Shown piece by piece: positions 9,649-19,469 of a DNA stretch of 64,000 bases (positions are counted from its first letter, which is position 1; every line of letters starts with the position of its first letter). The DNA comes from Microbacterium sp. GTDB lineage: Bacteria; Actinomycetota; Actinomycetes; Actinomycetales; Microbacteriaceae. A program made the position numbers and the translations under genes. The stretch covers positions 1 through 64,000 of the forward strand of contig NZ_JAPLAI010000011.1 in NCBI RefSeq assembly GCF_026393345.1, given 5' to 3'. The notes below the pieces were generated by a model, which searched no databases, was not told the DNA's origin, and saw nothing but the letters and a program-made list of their open reading frames with translations.

Positions 9649-10395
9649 GTTCGGCGAGGCGGTGCGGCGCCGGCAGGTCGGCGACATTGATGCCGACCAT
9701 GGCTTCGCCGAGGCCCCGGGACACTTCCGCGACCACCTTCGGGTCGTCGAAGAAGGTCGTGGCCTTCACGATCGCCGCAGCGCGCGCCGCCGGGTCGCCG
9801 CTCTTGAAGATGCCGGAGCCCACGAACACGCCGTCGGCGCCGAGCTGCATCATCATGGCCGCATCCGCGGGGGTCGCGACACCGCCGGCGACGAAGAGGA
9901 CGACGGGGAGCGTGCCGGTCTCGGCGACCTCGGCGACGAGGTCGTAGGGCGCCTGCAGCTCCTTCGCGGCGACGAAGTGATGCGCCGGAGCGCTTCGCCG
10001 AGGTTCGTGGCACCGCAGACGAACGGCACCGTGAAGCCCCACTTGTCGATGTGGTTGACGTAGTCGGCGGGCGAGAGCACCTCGGACTCGTCGATGTAGT
10101 CGACACCGAGCTCCTGCAGGATCTGCGCCTCGACGAAGTGCCCGATGCGGGCCTTCGCCATGACGGGGATCGAGACGGCCTCGATGATGCTGTCGATCAT
10201 GTCGGGGTCGCTCATGCGCGAGACGCCGCCCTGCGCCCGGATGTCGGCCGGCACGCGTTCGAGCGCCATGACGGCGACCGCTCCCGCATCCTCCGCGATC
10301 TTCGCCTGGTCGGCGGTGACGACGTCCATGATGACGCCGCCCTTGAGCATGTCTGCGAGACCGCGCTTGACGCGACCCGTACCTGTCGTGGACAC
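9638..10395 (-). pseudogene. pdxS: PLP synthase lyase subunit PdxS, disrupted by an internal deletion with frameshift
   Basis: PdxS builds PLP from ribose-5-phosphate, glyceraldehyde-3-phosphate and ammonia. The start is a GTG at 10395 ('[12 protein letters not shown]') behind a GAGGGAG ribosome site. The first part is intact through '[11 protein letters not shown]'; the reading then jumps to another frame at '[14 protein letters not shown]' and ends normally at 'ERGW'. Compared with the ~294-residue family, about 43 residues (127 bases) are missing. The lost part carries the second catalytic lysine and the GEAGTG phosphate loop, so the product cannot be active as read. The first catalytic lysine ('VMAKARIGH') remains. 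Real deletion or assembly error cannot be separated from sequence. Confidence 0.9.
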
Positions 10396-10428
10396 GAGAA
10401 CTCCCTCTCGGCGCACCCCTGGCGCCGT

Positions 10429-10459
10429 CATGGTTTGACCTATGCCAGAAAATACCATG
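10429..10459. promoter_or_regulatory. Inverted repeat in the pdxS/pdxR divergent promoter region
   Basis: The 87 bases between the divergent pdxS and MocR-type regulator genes hold a CATGGT...ACCATG inverted repeat with AT-rich sequence between the arms, in otherwise GC-rich DNA. PdxR-type MocR regulators usually bind the promoter of the adjacent pdxST operon, so this is a reasonable operator candidate. The arms are short and the assignment is inference. Confidence 0.4.
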
Positions 10460-10482
10460 GCCTGAGTTGTAATGTGGACTGC

Positions 10483-11820
10483 GTGAACAGCGGTGACGTG
10501 GACGAGGCGATCTCGGGCACCTCCGCCGCCGAGATCGCCGACAGTGTCCGCTCGCTCGTCGACAATGGGCGCCTCTCCGCCGGCGAACCGCTCCCTCCGG
10601 TGCGTGCGCTCGCCGACCGCCTCGGCGTGAACCGCAACACGGTGGTCGCCGCGTACCGGCTGCTCGGTCAGGCCGGCACCGTGGTCACGCTCGGGCGTGG
10701 CGGCACGCGCGTCGCCGCACCGGTGCCGCTTGCGGCCGAGGGCTACGCGCAGGACAGCGTGCTGCGCGACGTCGGAGACGGCAACCCCGATCCCTCCCTC
10801 ATCCCTGATCTGTCCGCTGCCCTCACCTCCCTCGCGGGCCGGCCGGTGCTCTATGGCGAGCCCGTCATCGACCCCGAGCTGGAGCAGTGGGCGCGGGGCT
10901 GGGTCTCCCCCGATGTGCCCGATCCGGATGCGGTTCGCTTGACGATCACGGGTGGCGCGGTGGACGCGATGGAGCGGCTCCTCGCGCAGGCCCTGGTGCG
11001 CGACGACGCCGTGGCCCTCGAGGACCCGTGCTTCCTCTCCGCCATGCGCACGGTGCGGCTGGGTGGTTATCGCCCGGTGCCGATCCCGGTGGACGAGGAG
11101 GGCATGACCGTGGCGGGGCTCCGGACAGCCCTCGCCCAGGGGGTGCGGGCCGTCATCTGCACGCCGCGGGCCCAGAACCCGACGGGCGTCAGCCTCACCC
11201 AGAGGCGGGCGGCGGAACTGCGCGCGGTCCTCGCCGATCACCCGTACGTGCTCGTGATCGCGGACGACCACTATTCGCTCCTCACCCGTCGCCCGTACCA
11301 CTCGATCATCGGGCCGGGTCATCGACGCTTTGCATTGATCCGTTCGGTGTCGAAGTTCCTGGGTCCCGACATGTGCCTCGCCGTGACCGCCACCGACCCG
11401 GAGACCGCCGACCGGTTGGCGATGCACTTCAGCCCCGGGAGCAGCTGGGTGAGCCACCTGCTGCAGCGGCTCACCGTGGCCCTCGTCACCGACCCCGAGG
11501 TGATGGCCGCGGTGGACCGCGCCGGTGAGCACTATCTGGCACGGAACACCGCCTTCGCCGAGCGTCTCACCGCCCACGGCGTCCCCTGCACGGCGGGCGA
11601 CGGGCTCAGCCTCTGGGTCGATGTGGATGCGCCGTCGCGCGCCGTCGCCGAGCAGCTCATGCGCCGCGGCTGGCTCGCCCGCCCGGGCGACGAGTTCATC
11701 CTCGCCGACACCGGTGCCGCACGCCGCCTCCGTCTCACCGTCCACACCCTGTCGGATGCGGACGCCGACCGGCTGGCCGCCGATGTCGCCGCGGCCGTCC
11801 GTGCGACCGCATCCCGCTGA
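10483..11820 (+). CDS. pdxR: MocR-family (GntR-type HTH plus aminotransferase domain) regulator, PdxR-like
   Basis: Transcription factor that senses PLP through a fold-type I aminotransferase domain. 445 residues from a GTG at 10483. The N-terminal winged helix includes '[20 protein letters not shown]' (about residues 44-63). The C-terminal domain keeps the PLP lysine in '[11 protein letters not shown]', 'TPRAQNPTG' and 'IADDHYSLL'. It is divergent from pdxS and followed 52 bases later by pdxY, the arrangement expected of PdxR, which activates pdxST when PLP is low. PdxR identity is inferred from position; other MocR proteins look alike. Confidence 0.85.
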   Translation: MNSGDVDEAISGTSAAEIADSVRSLVDNGRLSAGEPLPPVRALADRLGVNRNTVVAAYRLLGQAGTVVTLGRGGTRVAAPVPLAAEGYAQDSVLRDVGDGNPDPSLIPDLSAALTSLAGRPVLYGEPVIDPELEQWARGWVSPDVPDPDAVRLTITGGAVDAMERLLAQALVRDDAVALEDPCFLSAMRTVRLGGYRPVPIPVDEEGMTVAGLRTALAQGVRAVICTPRAQNPTGVSLTQRRAAELRAVLADHPYVLVIADDHYSLLTRRPYHSIIGPGHRRFALIRSVSKFLGPDMCLAVTATDPETADRLAMHFSPGSSWVSHLLQRLTVALVTDPEVMAAVDRAGEHYLARNTAFAERLTAHGVPCTAGDGLSLWVDVDAPSRAVAEQLMRRGWLARPGDEFILADTGAARRLRLTVHTLSDADADRLAADVAAAVRATASR

Positions 11821-11872
11821 CTCCGCCGCATCCTGTGCTCCGCCGCATCCCGTTGAAAGAAGGTCACCGCCC

Positions 11873-12724
11873 GTGAAGATCCTGTCGATCCAGTCCGCCG
11901 TCGCCTACGGCCACGTGGGCAACTCCGCCGCCGTCTTCCCGCTGCAGCGGATGGGTGTCGAGGTGCTCCCCGTCTACACGGTGAACTTCTCCAACCACAC
12001 CGGCTACGGCGCGTGGCGCGGGCCACTGATCGCCCCGGACGACGTCCGCGACGTCATCACCGGCATCGAGGAGCGCGGCGTGTTCGGCGAGATCGACGTG
12101 ATCCTCAGTGGCTACCAAGGTGGCGAGGGTATCGGCGATGTGATCCTGGATGCGGTGGCCCGCGTTAAGGCCGCGAACCCGTCTGCCGTCTATGCGTGCG
12201 ACCCGGTGATGGGCAATGCGAAGTCCGGATGCTTCGTTGCCCCTGCGATCCCGGTGCTGCTGCGGGAGCGCGTGGTGCCGGCCGCCGACATCATCACCCC
12301 CAACCAGTTCGAGCTGGGCTTTCTCACCGACACCGAGCCCGCCGAGCTCGAGTCGACGCTCGCATCCGCCGACATCGCTCGCGCGATGGGCCCGCGCACC
12401 GTGCTGGTCACCAGTGTCGAGCGTCCCGACCGGCCCGAGGGCACGATCGAGATGATGGCCGTGAATGATGACGGCGCCTGGATCGTGCAGACCCCGCACA
12501 TCCCGATGAAGGCGAACGGCTCCGGCGACGTCACCGCCGCTCTCTTCAGCGCGCACTACCGCGAGACCGGGAGCGCGGCGGACGCGCTCGCCCGCACGAC
12601 CTCGAGCGTCTGGGATCTGCTCGATCTCACTCACTCGTCGGGCGAGCGGGAGCTGAAGCTGGTCGAAGCGCAGGAGTTCTACGCCCAGCCGCGGTTGCAG
12701 TTCGAGGTCACGCAGGTTCGCTGA
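11873..12724 (+). CDS. pdxY: Pyridoxal kinase PdxY
   Basis: Ribokinase-fold kinase of the B6 salvage pathway, phosphorylating pyridoxal. 283 residues from a GTG at 11873 with a GAAAGAAGG ribosome site. '[20 protein letters not shown]' is the family N-terminus, '[14 protein letters not shown]' the vitamin-binding region, and '[13 protein letters not shown]' contains the catalytic Asp in the GSGD motif. It follows the PdxR-like regulator on the same strand and is probably co-transcribed. With pdxS damaged, salvage through this enzyme would matter more; that link is inference. Confidence 0.93.
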   Translation: MKILSIQSAVAYGHVGNSAAVFPLQRMGVEVLPVYTVNFSNHTGYGAWRGPLIAPDDVRDVITGIEERGVFGEIDVILSGYQGGEGIGDVILDAVARVKAANPSAVYACDPVMGNAKSGCFVAPAIPVLLRERVVPAADIITPNQFELGFLTDTEPAELESTLASADIARAMGPRTVLVTSVERPDRPEGTIEMMAVNDDGAWIVQTPHIPMKANGSGDVTAALFSAHYRETGSAADALARTTSSVWDLLDLTHSSGERELKLVEAQEFYAQPRLQFEVTQVR

Positions 12725-12767
12725 CCGCATCCGTCGCGGTTTCGCCCCGGCACACACCCCGCATCCG

Positions 12768-12841
12768 TGTCCCACTTTCTGCCGTTATGAGCACCCCAGA
12801 GCGGCAGAAAGTGGGACATATTCTGCAGAAAGTGGGACATG
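12768..12841. repeat. Structured intergenic repeat, copy A (74 bp)
   Basis: Copy 1 (TGTCCCACTTTCTGCCG) pairs perfectly over 17 bases with copy 2 (CGGCAGAAAGTGGGACA) across a 17-base loop. A third copy (GCAGAAAGTGGGACA) follows at a 21-base period, so copy 1 could pair with either. A further outer arm, GCATCCG/CGGATGC, flanks copies 1 and 3. The element sits between the convergent pdxY and HIT genes. An ungapped homologue lies at 27088-27161. It may act as a two-way terminator, a REP-like element or a protein-binding site; nothing visible decides. Confidence 0.85.
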
Positions 12842-12890
12842 GTGACGGATGCAGCACGAAGCTGCTGCGCCGCAGCGACGGCAGCGAGAA

Positions 12891-12926
12891 CAGCTACAGC
12901 TACAGCTACAGCTACAGCTACAGCTA
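12891..12926. repeat. Hexanucleotide tandem repeat (CAGCTA)6
   Basis: Six perfect copies of CAGCTA, followed by about 30 bases of decayed units (CAACCT, CAGCCA, CAGCCT). It lies just past the HIT stop codon, in the 235-base convergent gap after repeat copy A. The unit length is a multiple of three, so it would not switch a reading frame. Long in-frame ORFs that cross it on either strand are artefacts of the repeat. Confidence 0.9.
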
Positions 12927-12959
12927 CAACCTCAGCCACAGCCACAGCCTGAGCTAGGT

Positions 12960-13526
12960 CTAGGCGGGCCAGCCGTCGGCGACGGCCTGCCGGACCTCGC
13001 CGAGCAACTGCGGCAGCGCCTTCGTCTTGGCGATGATGGGGAAGAAGTTAGCGTCAGTCGCCCACCGCGGCACGATGTGCTGGTGCAGGTGCGCGGCGAC
13101 GCCGGCGCCGGCGACCTGGCCCTGGTTCATGCCGATGTTGAAGCCGTCACAGCGCGACACGGTGCGAAGCACCCGCATGGCGGTCTGCGTGAGCTCGGCG
13201 ATCTCCGCGGTCTCCTCCGGCGTCGCCTCGTCGTACAACCCGATGTGCCGATACGGGCACACAAGCAGATGACCCGAGTTGTACGGGAACAGGTTCAGCA
13301 GCACGTACGCGGTGCGCCCCCGGTGCACGATGAGACCGTCCTCGTCGGACTTGCCCGGCGCGGCGCAGAACGGGCACTGCTCCACGAGCGGCTCGGGACC
13401 CGCGGCGATGTACGCCATCCGGTGCGGCGTCCACAGCCGTTGGAACTCGTCCGGAACCCCCGGCAGCTCGGCGGCAGACACCAGCCCCGCGATCTGCTCG
13501 GGGCTCACGTCCGCCGACTCGCTCAT
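12960..13526 (-). CDS. HIT-domain nucleotide hydrolase/phosphorylase
   Basis: Histidine-triad protein of 188 residues, probably acting on dinucleoside polyphosphates such as Ap4A. The triad is visible as '[10 protein letters not shown]', and a CxxC pair ('CPFCA') near residue 75 suggests a zinc site as in actinobacterial Ap4A-phosphorylase relatives. The N-terminal extension '[10 protein letters not shown]' is typical of that subgroup. Its ATG overlaps the thrS stop by four bases (ATGA), so the two are coupled. Translation ends at TAG, with a second in-frame TAG two codons on. Exact substrate is not determined. Confidence 0.9.
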   Translation of the reverse strand: MSESADVSPEQIAGLVSAAELPGVPDEFQRLWTPHRMAYIAAGPEPLVEQCPFCAAPGKSDEDGLIVHRGRTAYVLLNLFPYNSGHLLVCPYRHIGLYDEATPEETAEIAELTQTAMRVLRTVSRCDGFNIGMNQGQVAGAGVAAHLHQHIVPRWATDANFFPIIAKTKALPQLLGEVRQAVADGWPA

Positions 13527-15529
13527 GCCAGGTCGTCCGCGGTGTTGACGAGGAGCTTCGCGGAAATCGCGCGATGGATGCGGTCGATCGCTTCGTCCAC
13601 CGGGATGCCGTTGGTCTGCGTACCGTCACGGAATCGGAACGAGACGGTCCCGGCGGAGCGGTCCTGCTCCCCCGCGATCAGCTGCACCGGCACCTTCTGC
13701 GTCGTGTGCGTGCGGATCTTCTTCTGCATCCGGTCGGCGGAGTGGTCGACCTCGGCACGGACGCCGTCCGCACGGAGCCGCGTGATGATGTCATCGAGGT
13801 AGTCGCCGAATTCCTCGGCGACCGGGATGCCGACGACCTGCACCGGCGACAGCCACACCGGGAACGCGCCGGCGTAGTGCTCTAGCAGGATGGCGAAGAA
13901 ACGCTCGATCGACCCGAACAGGGCGCGGTGGATCATGATCGGCCGGTGCTTCTCGCCATCCGGGCCGGTGAACTCGAGCTCGAACCGCTCGGGCAGGTTC
14001 ACATCGACCTGGACGGTCGACAACTGCCACACGCGCCCGAGGGCGTCACGGGTCTTCAGGTCGATCTTGGGGCCGTAGAACGCGGCCTCACCCGGCACCT
14101 CGGTGAGCTTCAGACCACTGGCGACCGCGACATTCCGCAGCGCGTTCGTGGAGTACTCCCAGAACTCGTCCGAACCGATCCACTTCGACTTCTCGTCGTC
14201 GCGCAGCGACAGTTCGAGCTCGAAGTCGTTCAGCCCGAAGTCGCGGAGCATCGAGATGACGAACTCCAGGACGCGGGTCGCCTCGGTCTCCAGCTGGTCC
14301 GGGGTGACGAACAGGTGCGAGTCGTCCTGCGTGAAGCCGCGGACGCGGGTGAGACCGTGCAACGCGCCGGAGAGCTCGTTGCGGTAGACCGTGCCGTTCT
14401 CCGCCAGCCGCATCGGCAGGTCGCGGTAGCTGCGCGCCCGCTCCTTATAGATGAGGATGTGCATCGGGCAGTTCATCGGCTTCAGGTAGTAGTCGTGACC
14501 GGCCTTGGTGATCTCACCGTCCGCGTCTCGCTCTTCGTCCATGACGATCGGGGGGAACATGCCCTCCCGGTAGGTCACCAGGTGGTTCGACTGCAGGAAC
14601 AGGTCTTCCTTGGCGATGTGCGGCGTGTACACGTAGGTGTACCCGTTCTCCACGTGGCGGCGACGGGCGTGCTGCTCCATCTCCATGCGGATGATGCCGC
14701 CCTTGGGGTGCCAGACGCTGAGGCCCGAGCCGATCTCATCCGGGAAGGAGAACAGGTCGAGCTCCTTGCCGAGCTTGCGGTGGTCTCGCTTCGCCGCTTC
14801 TTCCAGCCGCTGCTGGTAGGCACGCAGCTCATCCTTCGTCGGCCACGCGGTGCCGTAGATGCGCTGCAGCTGCGGGTACTTCTCGCTGCCGCGCCAGTAG
14901 GCGCCGGCGATGCGCTGGATGTCCCAGCCGTTGCCGATGAGGCGGGTGGTGGGCAGGTGCGGTCCGCGGCAGAGGTCCTTCCAGACCGTCTCGCCGTCCC
15001 GGTTGACGTTGTCGTAGATCGTCAGCTCGCCGGCGCCGACCTCGACGGACGCACCCTCGGCCGCTTCCTTGGTGCCGCCCTTCAGCCCGATGAGCTCGAG
15101 CTTGAACGGCTCGTCAGCGAGCTCGGCGCGTGCCTCGTCATCGGTGACGACGCGGCGGACGAAGCGCTGGTTCTCGCGAACGATGCGCTCCATCTCCTTC
15201 TTGATGGCCTTGACGTCTTCGGGGGTGAACGGGGTGTCGGTGCCGAAGTCGTAGTAGAAGCCGTCCGTGATGGGCGGGCCGATGCCGAGGTTCGTCTGCG
15301 GCTTGATGCGCTGCACCGCCTGCGCCATCACGTGCGCGGCGGAGTGACGGAGGATGCTGAGGCCGTCCGGGGAGTCGATCGTCACCGGTTGGACCGTGTC
15401 GGCATCCGTGACCGTGGTCGCGAGATCCTTCAGCTCACCGTTGACGCGCAGCGCGACGACGGAACGGTCGGGATAAAGGGCGAAGCCGTCGGTCGGATAG
15501 TCGACGTCGGCAGGGGTCACATCGGTCAC
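13523..15529 (-). CDS. thrS: Threonine--tRNA ligase
   Basis: Charges tRNA-Thr. I use the GTG at 15529 ('[10 protein letters not shown]'), which has a GGAG ribosome site, giving 668 residues; the longer track ORF reads on into the opposite gene. Domains in order: TGS ('[13 protein letters not shown]'), the editing domain ('[13 protein letters not shown]'), and the class II catalytic core with zinc/active-site motifs '[11 protein letters not shown]' and '[11 protein letters not shown]'. The C-terminal anticodon-binding domain starts around '[12 protein letters not shown]'. It is followed by the overlapping HIT gene, a widespread actinobacterial pairing. Confidence 0.96.
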   Translation of the reverse strand: MTDVTPADVDYPTDGFALYPDRSVVALRVNGELKDLATTVTDADTVQPVTIDSPDGLSILRHSAAHVMAQAVQRIKPQTNLGIGPPITDGFYYDFGTDTPFTPEDVKAIKKEMERIVRENQRFVRRVVTDDEARAELADEPFKLELIGLKGGTKEAAEGASVEVGAGELTIYDNVNRDGETVWKDLCRGPHLPTTRLIGNGWDIQRIAGAYWRGSEKYPQLQRIYGTAWPTKDELRAYQQRLEEAAKRDHRKLGKELDLFSFPDEIGSGLSVWHPKGGIIRMEMEQHARRRHVENGYTYVYTPHIAKEDLFLQSNHLVTYREGMFPPIVMDEERDADGEITKAGHDYYLKPMNCPMHILIYKERARSYRDLPMRLAENGTVYRNELSGALHGLTRVRGFTQDDSHLFVTPDQLETEATRVLEFVISMLRDFGLNDFELELSLRDDEKSKWIGSDEFWEYSTNALRNVAVASGLKLTEVPGEAAFYGPKIDLKTRDALGRVWQLSTVQVDVNLPERFELEFTGPDGEKHRPIMIHRALFGSIERFFAILLEHYAGAFPVWLSPVQVVGIPVAEEFGDYLDDIITRLRADGVRAEVDHSADRMQKKIRTHTTQKVPVQLIAGEQDRSAGTVSFRFRDGTQTNGIPVDEAIDRIHRAISAKLLVNTADDLA

Positions 15530-15599
15530 AGGAACTCTCCAGAGGGTGGCTGCCATCAAGGCTACCGTTCCGCGCACGTCGGATCCCGCCGTCCGGGCC

Positions 15600-16757
15600 A
15601 TGATGGTCTCTGTGAAGCTGGCCCTGATCGGTGGCGTGCTGCTGCTGGTCGGCGCCGCGGCGATGGCGTTCGGCATCCTTCCCCCCGCGGACGCGCTGAC
15701 CATCGGCGAGCGGGTGTGGCCGATCCTGTTGTTCGTCGTGGCGATCACGATCGTGGCGGAGCTTGCGGCGGCGGCCGGTGTCTTCGACCTGGCCGGCGCA
15801 CTGCTGGCGCGTCTGGCGCGCGGGCGCACGGTCGTCCTGTGGATGCTGGTGGTCGCTCTCGGCGTGATCGCGACGGCGTTCCTCTCGCTCGATACCACCG
15901 CCGTGCTCCTCACCCCGGTCGTGATCGCTGTCGCCCGCGCGAACAAACTGCCGCCGATGGTGTTCGCCTTCACCACCGTGTGGCTGGCGAACACCGCATC
16001 CCTGCTCCTGCCGGTCTCGAACCTCACGAACCTGCTGGCGATGCACCGCCTCGACCTTTCGCCCGGGGGCTTTCTCGCGCTCCTGGGCCCGTCCGCGGTG
16101 ATCGCGATCGCGGTCACCGTGCTCCTGCTGTGGATCTCTCACCGCCGTGACCTCCGGGGACGGTATGTCCCCGTGCCGATCCCGCGCGCCGCGGACGCGC
16201 CACTCCTCGTCGCCACCGCTGTGATCGTTGTGGGGATGCTGCCGTTCCTGGTGTCGGGGCTCGAGCCGTGGATGCCGGCCGTGGTCGCGGCCGTGATGCT
16301 CCTCCTCCTGTTCGCGTGGCGGCACCCTCGGGCGCTGGGGCTCCGCCTGGTGCCGTGGAGCGTGCTCGTCTTCGCCGTCGGCCTCTTCCTCGCGGTCGGC
16401 GCCCTGGAGGCGACGGGAGCGTTGGATGCGGTCTCCGCCCTCGTCGGCGACGGGCCTGCCGGTCTCTGGCAGGCGGCGGGTCTCGGGCTCGTCGGCTCGA
16501 ACGCCATCAACAACCTGCCGGCCTACCTCGCGCTGGAGCCGTCCGCATCCTCCCCCGCGCTCCTGGGCGCGCTGCTGATCGGTGTCAATGCGGGGCCCGT
16601 CATCGCTCCGTGGGGGTCGCTGGCGACGCTGCTGTGGCACGAGCGACTGCGCGCCGCGGGCGTGGACGTGTCGTGGCGACGGTTCGTGCTGTGGGGGCTG
16701 CTCCTCGGCCCGCTGTCCGTGGCGCTGTCCGTGCTGCCACTGCTGTGGCGCCTCTGA
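15600..16757 (+). CDS. SLC13/ArsB-type membrane transporter
   Basis: Polytopic membrane protein of about 385 residues with some ten hydrophobic segments and no soluble domain. '[18 protein letters not shown]' and '[16 protein letters not shown]' match the paired re-entrant signature regions of the ion-transporter superfamily that holds ArsB, NhaD and citrate carriers. A second, inverted-topology-like signature, '[14 protein letters not shown]', follows near residue 300. Substrate is unknown; there is no ArsR or ArsC nearby to support arsenite. Start taken at 15600 because the track start (15546) lies only 16 bases from the divergent thrS start. Confidence 0.8.
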   Translation: MMVSVKLALIGGVLLLVGAAAMAFGILPPADALTIGERVWPILLFVVAITIVAELAAAAGVFDLAGALLARLARGRTVVLWMLVVALGVIATAFLSLDTTAVLLTPVVIAVARANKLPPMVFAFTTVWLANTASLLLPVSNLTNLLAMHRLDLSPGGFLALLGPSAVIAIAVTVLLLWISHRRDLRGRYVPVPIPRAADAPLLVATAVIVVGMLPFLVSGLEPWMPAVVAAVMLLLLFAWRHPRALGLRLVPWSVLVFAVGLFLAVGALEATGALDAVSALVGDGPAGLWQAAGLGLVGSNAINNLPAYLALEPSASSPALLGALLIGVNAGPVIAPWGSLATLLWHERLRAAGVDVSWRRFVLWGLLLGPLSVALSVLPLLWRL

Positions 16758-16763
16758 GGCCGC

Positions 16764-17270
16764 TCAGCGCAGTTCCAGCACCAGCCACAACACGAGGGTG
16801 GCGATCGGTGCCAGGAAGTCAAGGAAGAGGATCGGGCCGGCGTTGTTGATAGAGAAGTTGTGCTTCTTCACAATCTCGCGGATGTGGCCGACACCGGCGA
16901 GGACGAGGAAGACGAGCGCCGCGAGGATGGGGCCGAGCCAGGTGACCGGCGGGAACGCGGCCGCCATCACGATCGCGGCGATCCCGATGCCCAGATTGGC
17001 GGCACCGACTTCGAACTGGAACGGGCTCCCGGGTGCCCAGCCGATGGAGCGGGCGATAGCCGGCCCGAAGAAGAGGTGCGCGACGCCGCTGCCGAGGGCG
17101 GACGACCCCACCAGGAACAGCACCGCGTTCATGGTGGTCCACATGAGGAAGTCGGACGCCCCGCCCGCGATGAGCACCACCACCTCGGCGATGACGAAGA
17201 GGACGACCCCGCCGAATGGCAGCAGCCCCAGAAGAACCGATGGTTTCGTGGACGTGGTCGACGTGGACAT
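16764..17270 (-). CDS. Small four-helix membrane protein, DUF6790-like
   Basis: 168-residue membrane protein with four hydrophobic segments, starting at the ATG at 17270 behind a GGGGGAG ribosome site ('MSTSTTSTKPSVLL'); the track ORF begins upstream without support. Sequence such as 'GSGVAHLFFGPAIARSIGW' and 'FQFEVGAANLGIGIA' recalls the DUF6790 family, of unknown function. It is convergent with the transporter gene with only a six-base gap. Family call is by recollection only. Confidence 0.7.
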   Translation of the reverse strand: MSTSTTSTKPSVLLGLLPFGGVVLFVIAEVVVLIAGGASDFLMWTTMNAVLFLVGSSALGSGVAHLFFGPAIARSIGWAPGSPFQFEVGAANLGIGIAAIVMAAAFPPVTWLGPILAALVFLVLAGVGHIREIVKKHNFSINNAGPILFLDFLAPIATLVLWLVLELR

Positions 17271-17323
17271 GCGGCTCCCCCCGGATGGTGAGGGTGACAC
17301 TAGCGAACAGCGAACCGATGCCG

Positions 17324-17986
17324 CTAGAGGCGCTTCAGGGCTTCGCGGCGCGAGAGCGGACTCAGCTGATGCGTCACGACATAACCGCGCACCCAGTCCG
17401 GATCGACCCGGCCGCACTCTCGGAGCGCCCAGCCGATGGCCTTCCGCACGAAGAACTCGGGGTCGTCGCGGTTCGGTTCAATGGCCTCGGCCAGAAGGTC
17501 CCGGTCGACGCGAATGCGGCGGCCGAGCTGGGACAGGATCGCGAGGCGCCGCATCCAGACGTCCTCGTCCGTGCTCCACGCCCGCACGAGATCCGCAGTC
17601 CGGGCCGGGAACCGGTCATGCAGCTCGGCCATCCGATGCGCGAGCTCGTCGGTGACGTCCCACCACCGCCCGGTACGCACCATGTGCTCGATATCGGCCA
17701 CGAGATCCCAGCCGGGTTCGACCCGCCCGAGGAGCGCCATCGCCGCGTACCACTCCTCGCGATGGGTGGCCTCATCCCAGAGGATGCGGGACGCCGCCCG
17801 CCGCATCGCATCGTCCGCATTCGCGGCGGCGTTGATCGCGATCCGGCGCGACTCGGGCACCGCGACACCGAAGAACGGCAGCACCGACTTCATGTACGCC
17901 TGTTGTCCGGGGGCGCGCGCGGGGTCACCGGCAGCTCGCAGGGCCGCACGGATCCGCGCGACCAGCGTGTCGGTGGCGGTGCTCAC
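17324..17986 (-). CDS. AlkD-like DNA alkylation repair protein (HEAT-like repeats)
   Basis: 220-residue all-helical protein of the AlkC/AlkD DNA glycosylase family, which removes bulky or cationic alkylated bases without flipping them. 'QQAYMKSVLPFFGVAVPESRR' near the N-terminus and 'DVWMRRLAILSQL', 'PEFFVRKAIGWALRE' further on match AlkD; the last contains the region of the catalytic Asp/Trp/Arg surface. Monocistronic. Some members of this fold are not glycosylases, so activity is inferred. Confidence 0.85.
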   Translation of the reverse strand: MSTATDTLVARIRAALRAAGDPARAPGQQAYMKSVLPFFGVAVPESRRIAINAAANADDAMRRAASRILWDEATHREEWYAAMALLGRVEPGWDLVADIEHMVRTGRWWDVTDELAHRMAELHDRFPARTADLVRAWSTDEDVWMRRLAILSQLGRRIRVDRDLLAEAIEPNRDDPEFFVRKAIGWALRECGRVDPDWVRGYVVTHQLSPLSRREALKRL

Positions 17987-18058
17987 CCGCCCAGCGTAGG
18001 ACCGCGGTCGCCACGGCTGTCAGTGGCCTGAAGCTCGTCGGAGAAGGAGCACTGCCCC

Positions 18059-18739
18059 TCAGCGCTCACGCGCTCCGAGGGCCTCTTCGAGGTGCTCCAG
18101 GAGGTCGGCGATATCCGCGTACACGGCGACAGCACCCGCGTCCCGGAGCTCGTGCTCACCGCGTCCGCCGGTGAGCACCGCGACGGTGTCGACGCCGGCT
18201 CGGCGGGCGGCCTCGACGTCCCAGCGGGTGTCGCCCACCATGAGCGCTTCCCCCGCCTCGACCCCGGCCTTCGACAGGGCGACGGCGATCAGATCGGGTT
18301 CGGGCTTCGCGGTGTCGACATCACTCGAACTCGTGGCGTCGTCGATCAGGTCATCGGCATCGAGCACCCGGAGCAGGATGTCGAGTTCCTCCTGCGGTGC
18401 CGAACTCGCGAGCACCACCGCCACGCCGCGTTCGCGAAGCGCCGTGAAGAGTTCATGCACGTCCGCGAATCGGCGGAGCCGGTCCGCGGAGGCGGTGTAG
18501 TACTCCCCGTGCAGGTCCTTCGCCCGGGCGACAGCGTCACTGTCGGCGCGCTCGCCGAAGAGTCGCTCGAGCAATTTCGCGGAGTCCAGGCCGATGCCCT
18601 CGTGCACCCGCGCCGCCTGCGCAGTCTCTCCGGCCTCAGCGATTCCCCGCATCCAGGCGTCGACGTGGAGGTAGTTCGAGTCGACCAGCGTGCCGTCGAT
18701 GTCGAACAGAACCGCTTTCACTCGGGATGTCTCACTCAT
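18059..18739 (-). CDS. HAD-superfamily phosphatase (phosphoglycolate-phosphatase-like)
   Basis: 226-residue haloacid-dehalogenase-like hydrolase from the ATG at 18739 ('MSETSRVKAVLFDIDGTLVDS'). Motif I is 'DIDGTLVDSN', motif II 'VLASSAP', motif III the lysine in 'AKPEPDLI', and motif IV 'MVGDTRWDVEAA'. The helical cap between motifs I and II is of the phosphoglycolate phosphatase/beta-phosphoglucomutase type. The substrate cannot be assigned; low-molecular-weight sugar or nucleotide phosphates are typical. Confidence 0.87.
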   Translation of the reverse strand: MSETSRVKAVLFDIDGTLVDSNYLHVDAWMRGIAEAGETAQAARVHEGIGLDSAKLLERLFGERADSDAVARAKDLHGEYYTASADRLRRFADVHELFTALRERGVAVVLASSAPQEELDILLRVLDADDLIDDATSSSDVDTAKPEPDLIAVALSKAGVEAGEALMVGDTRWDVEAARRAGVDTVAVLTGGRGEHELRDAGAVAVYADIADLLEHLEEALGARER

Positions 18740-18832
18740 GTCCGCCACGCTAGCCGTGGCGAGCATCCGGCCGCCGGGGGTTGCGGCCTGCGGCGGGAAT
18801 GACATTTCTGCCCGGTGCGGCGGGGGCTGGTC

Positions 18833-19309
18833 CTAGGTCGTCCGGAGATACTGCCGCAGCTGCGCGACCACGAAAGCGTGATCGTCCGCCTGCGGCAAAC
18901 CCGACACTCCGACGGTCCCCACGACCCCCACGCTCGCGATCGTGATGGGGAACACCCCGCCGTGTGCGGCGTACTCGCGCGGGTCGAGCCGGGCTGCCGT
19001 GTCGAAGTCCTTGCCGGTCGCTCGGAACGACAGACCGACCCCGAACGAGGAGCGAGCGTAGCGGCGAGCGACGCGCGTCTTGCGATCGAGCCAGCCGTCG
19101 TTGTCGGCGCTCGACCCCGGCAGCGCGGTGTGGAACACCCGCGCCTCCCCCAGAGTCACGCCGATGACGATCGGCAGCTCCTCCCCCTGTGCCGCTCGGC
19201 GCATCTGCGTGCCGAGCAGCCACGCGTCCTCGAGCCCGAACCTCTCGAACACGATGTCGCGCTCCTCGGCGGTCACGCGGGCGAGAGTCTGTGCGGCGTC
19301 GTCGGTCAT
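18833..19309 (-). CDS. GlcG/HbpS-type (DUF336, UPF0303) domain protein
   Basis: 158-residue protein from the ATG at 19309 ('MTDDAAQTLARV'). It resembles the UPF0303/YBR137W branch of the heme-degrading-domain (DUF336) family, with 'RRAAQGEELPIVIGV', 'RVARRYARSSFGVG' and 'ARLDPREYAAHGGVFPI' in the expected order. These proteins are small octameric alpha/beta proteins; heme binding has been shown for some relatives only. Monocistronic, between the HAD gene and the tRNA cluster. Confidence 0.75.
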   Translation of the reverse strand: MTDDAAQTLARVTAEERDIVFERFGLEDAWLLGTQMRRAAQGEELPIVIGVTLGEARVFHTALPGSSADNDGWLDRKTRVARRYARSSFGVGLSFRATGKDFDTAARLDPREYAAHGGVFPITIASVGVVGTVGVSGLPQADDHAFVVAQLRQYLRTT

Positions 19310-19441
19310 GCGACGAGGGTAGCCCGCGTCTGCGCCGGGTGCGTCGGATGAGGTGGACGCTCCACGTGGCACGAACGGCTGCTCGACCGGCGGGATCCCG
19401 CGCGAAGCGCGACGCGAGGACTCACCGCCTGGAGAAACAGA

Positions 19442-19465
19442 AAACCCCCGGTAAACCGGGGGTTT
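19442..19465 (-). terminator. Rho-independent terminator of the leftward tRNA transcript
   Basis: AAACCCCCGG and CCGGGGGTTT form a ten-pair stem around a TAAA loop, with a T-rich stretch after it on the minus strand. It lies four bases past the 3' end of tRNA-Val(GAC). Confidence 0.88.
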
Positions 19466-19469
19466 CAGG

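Noticed and set aside
12679-12945. Minus-strand ORF with Ala-Val repeats
   Set aside because: Produced by translating the CAGCTA hexanucleotide array; no ribosome site and it crosses repeat A.
12725-12959. Small gene in the pdxY-HIT gap
   Set aside because: Gap is filled by repeat copy A and the hexanucleotide array; remaining ORFs lack ribosome sites and normal codon use.
13928-16150. Plus-strand 740-residue ORF opposite thrS
   Set aside because: Shadow of thrS that runs into the wrong frame of the transporter gene.
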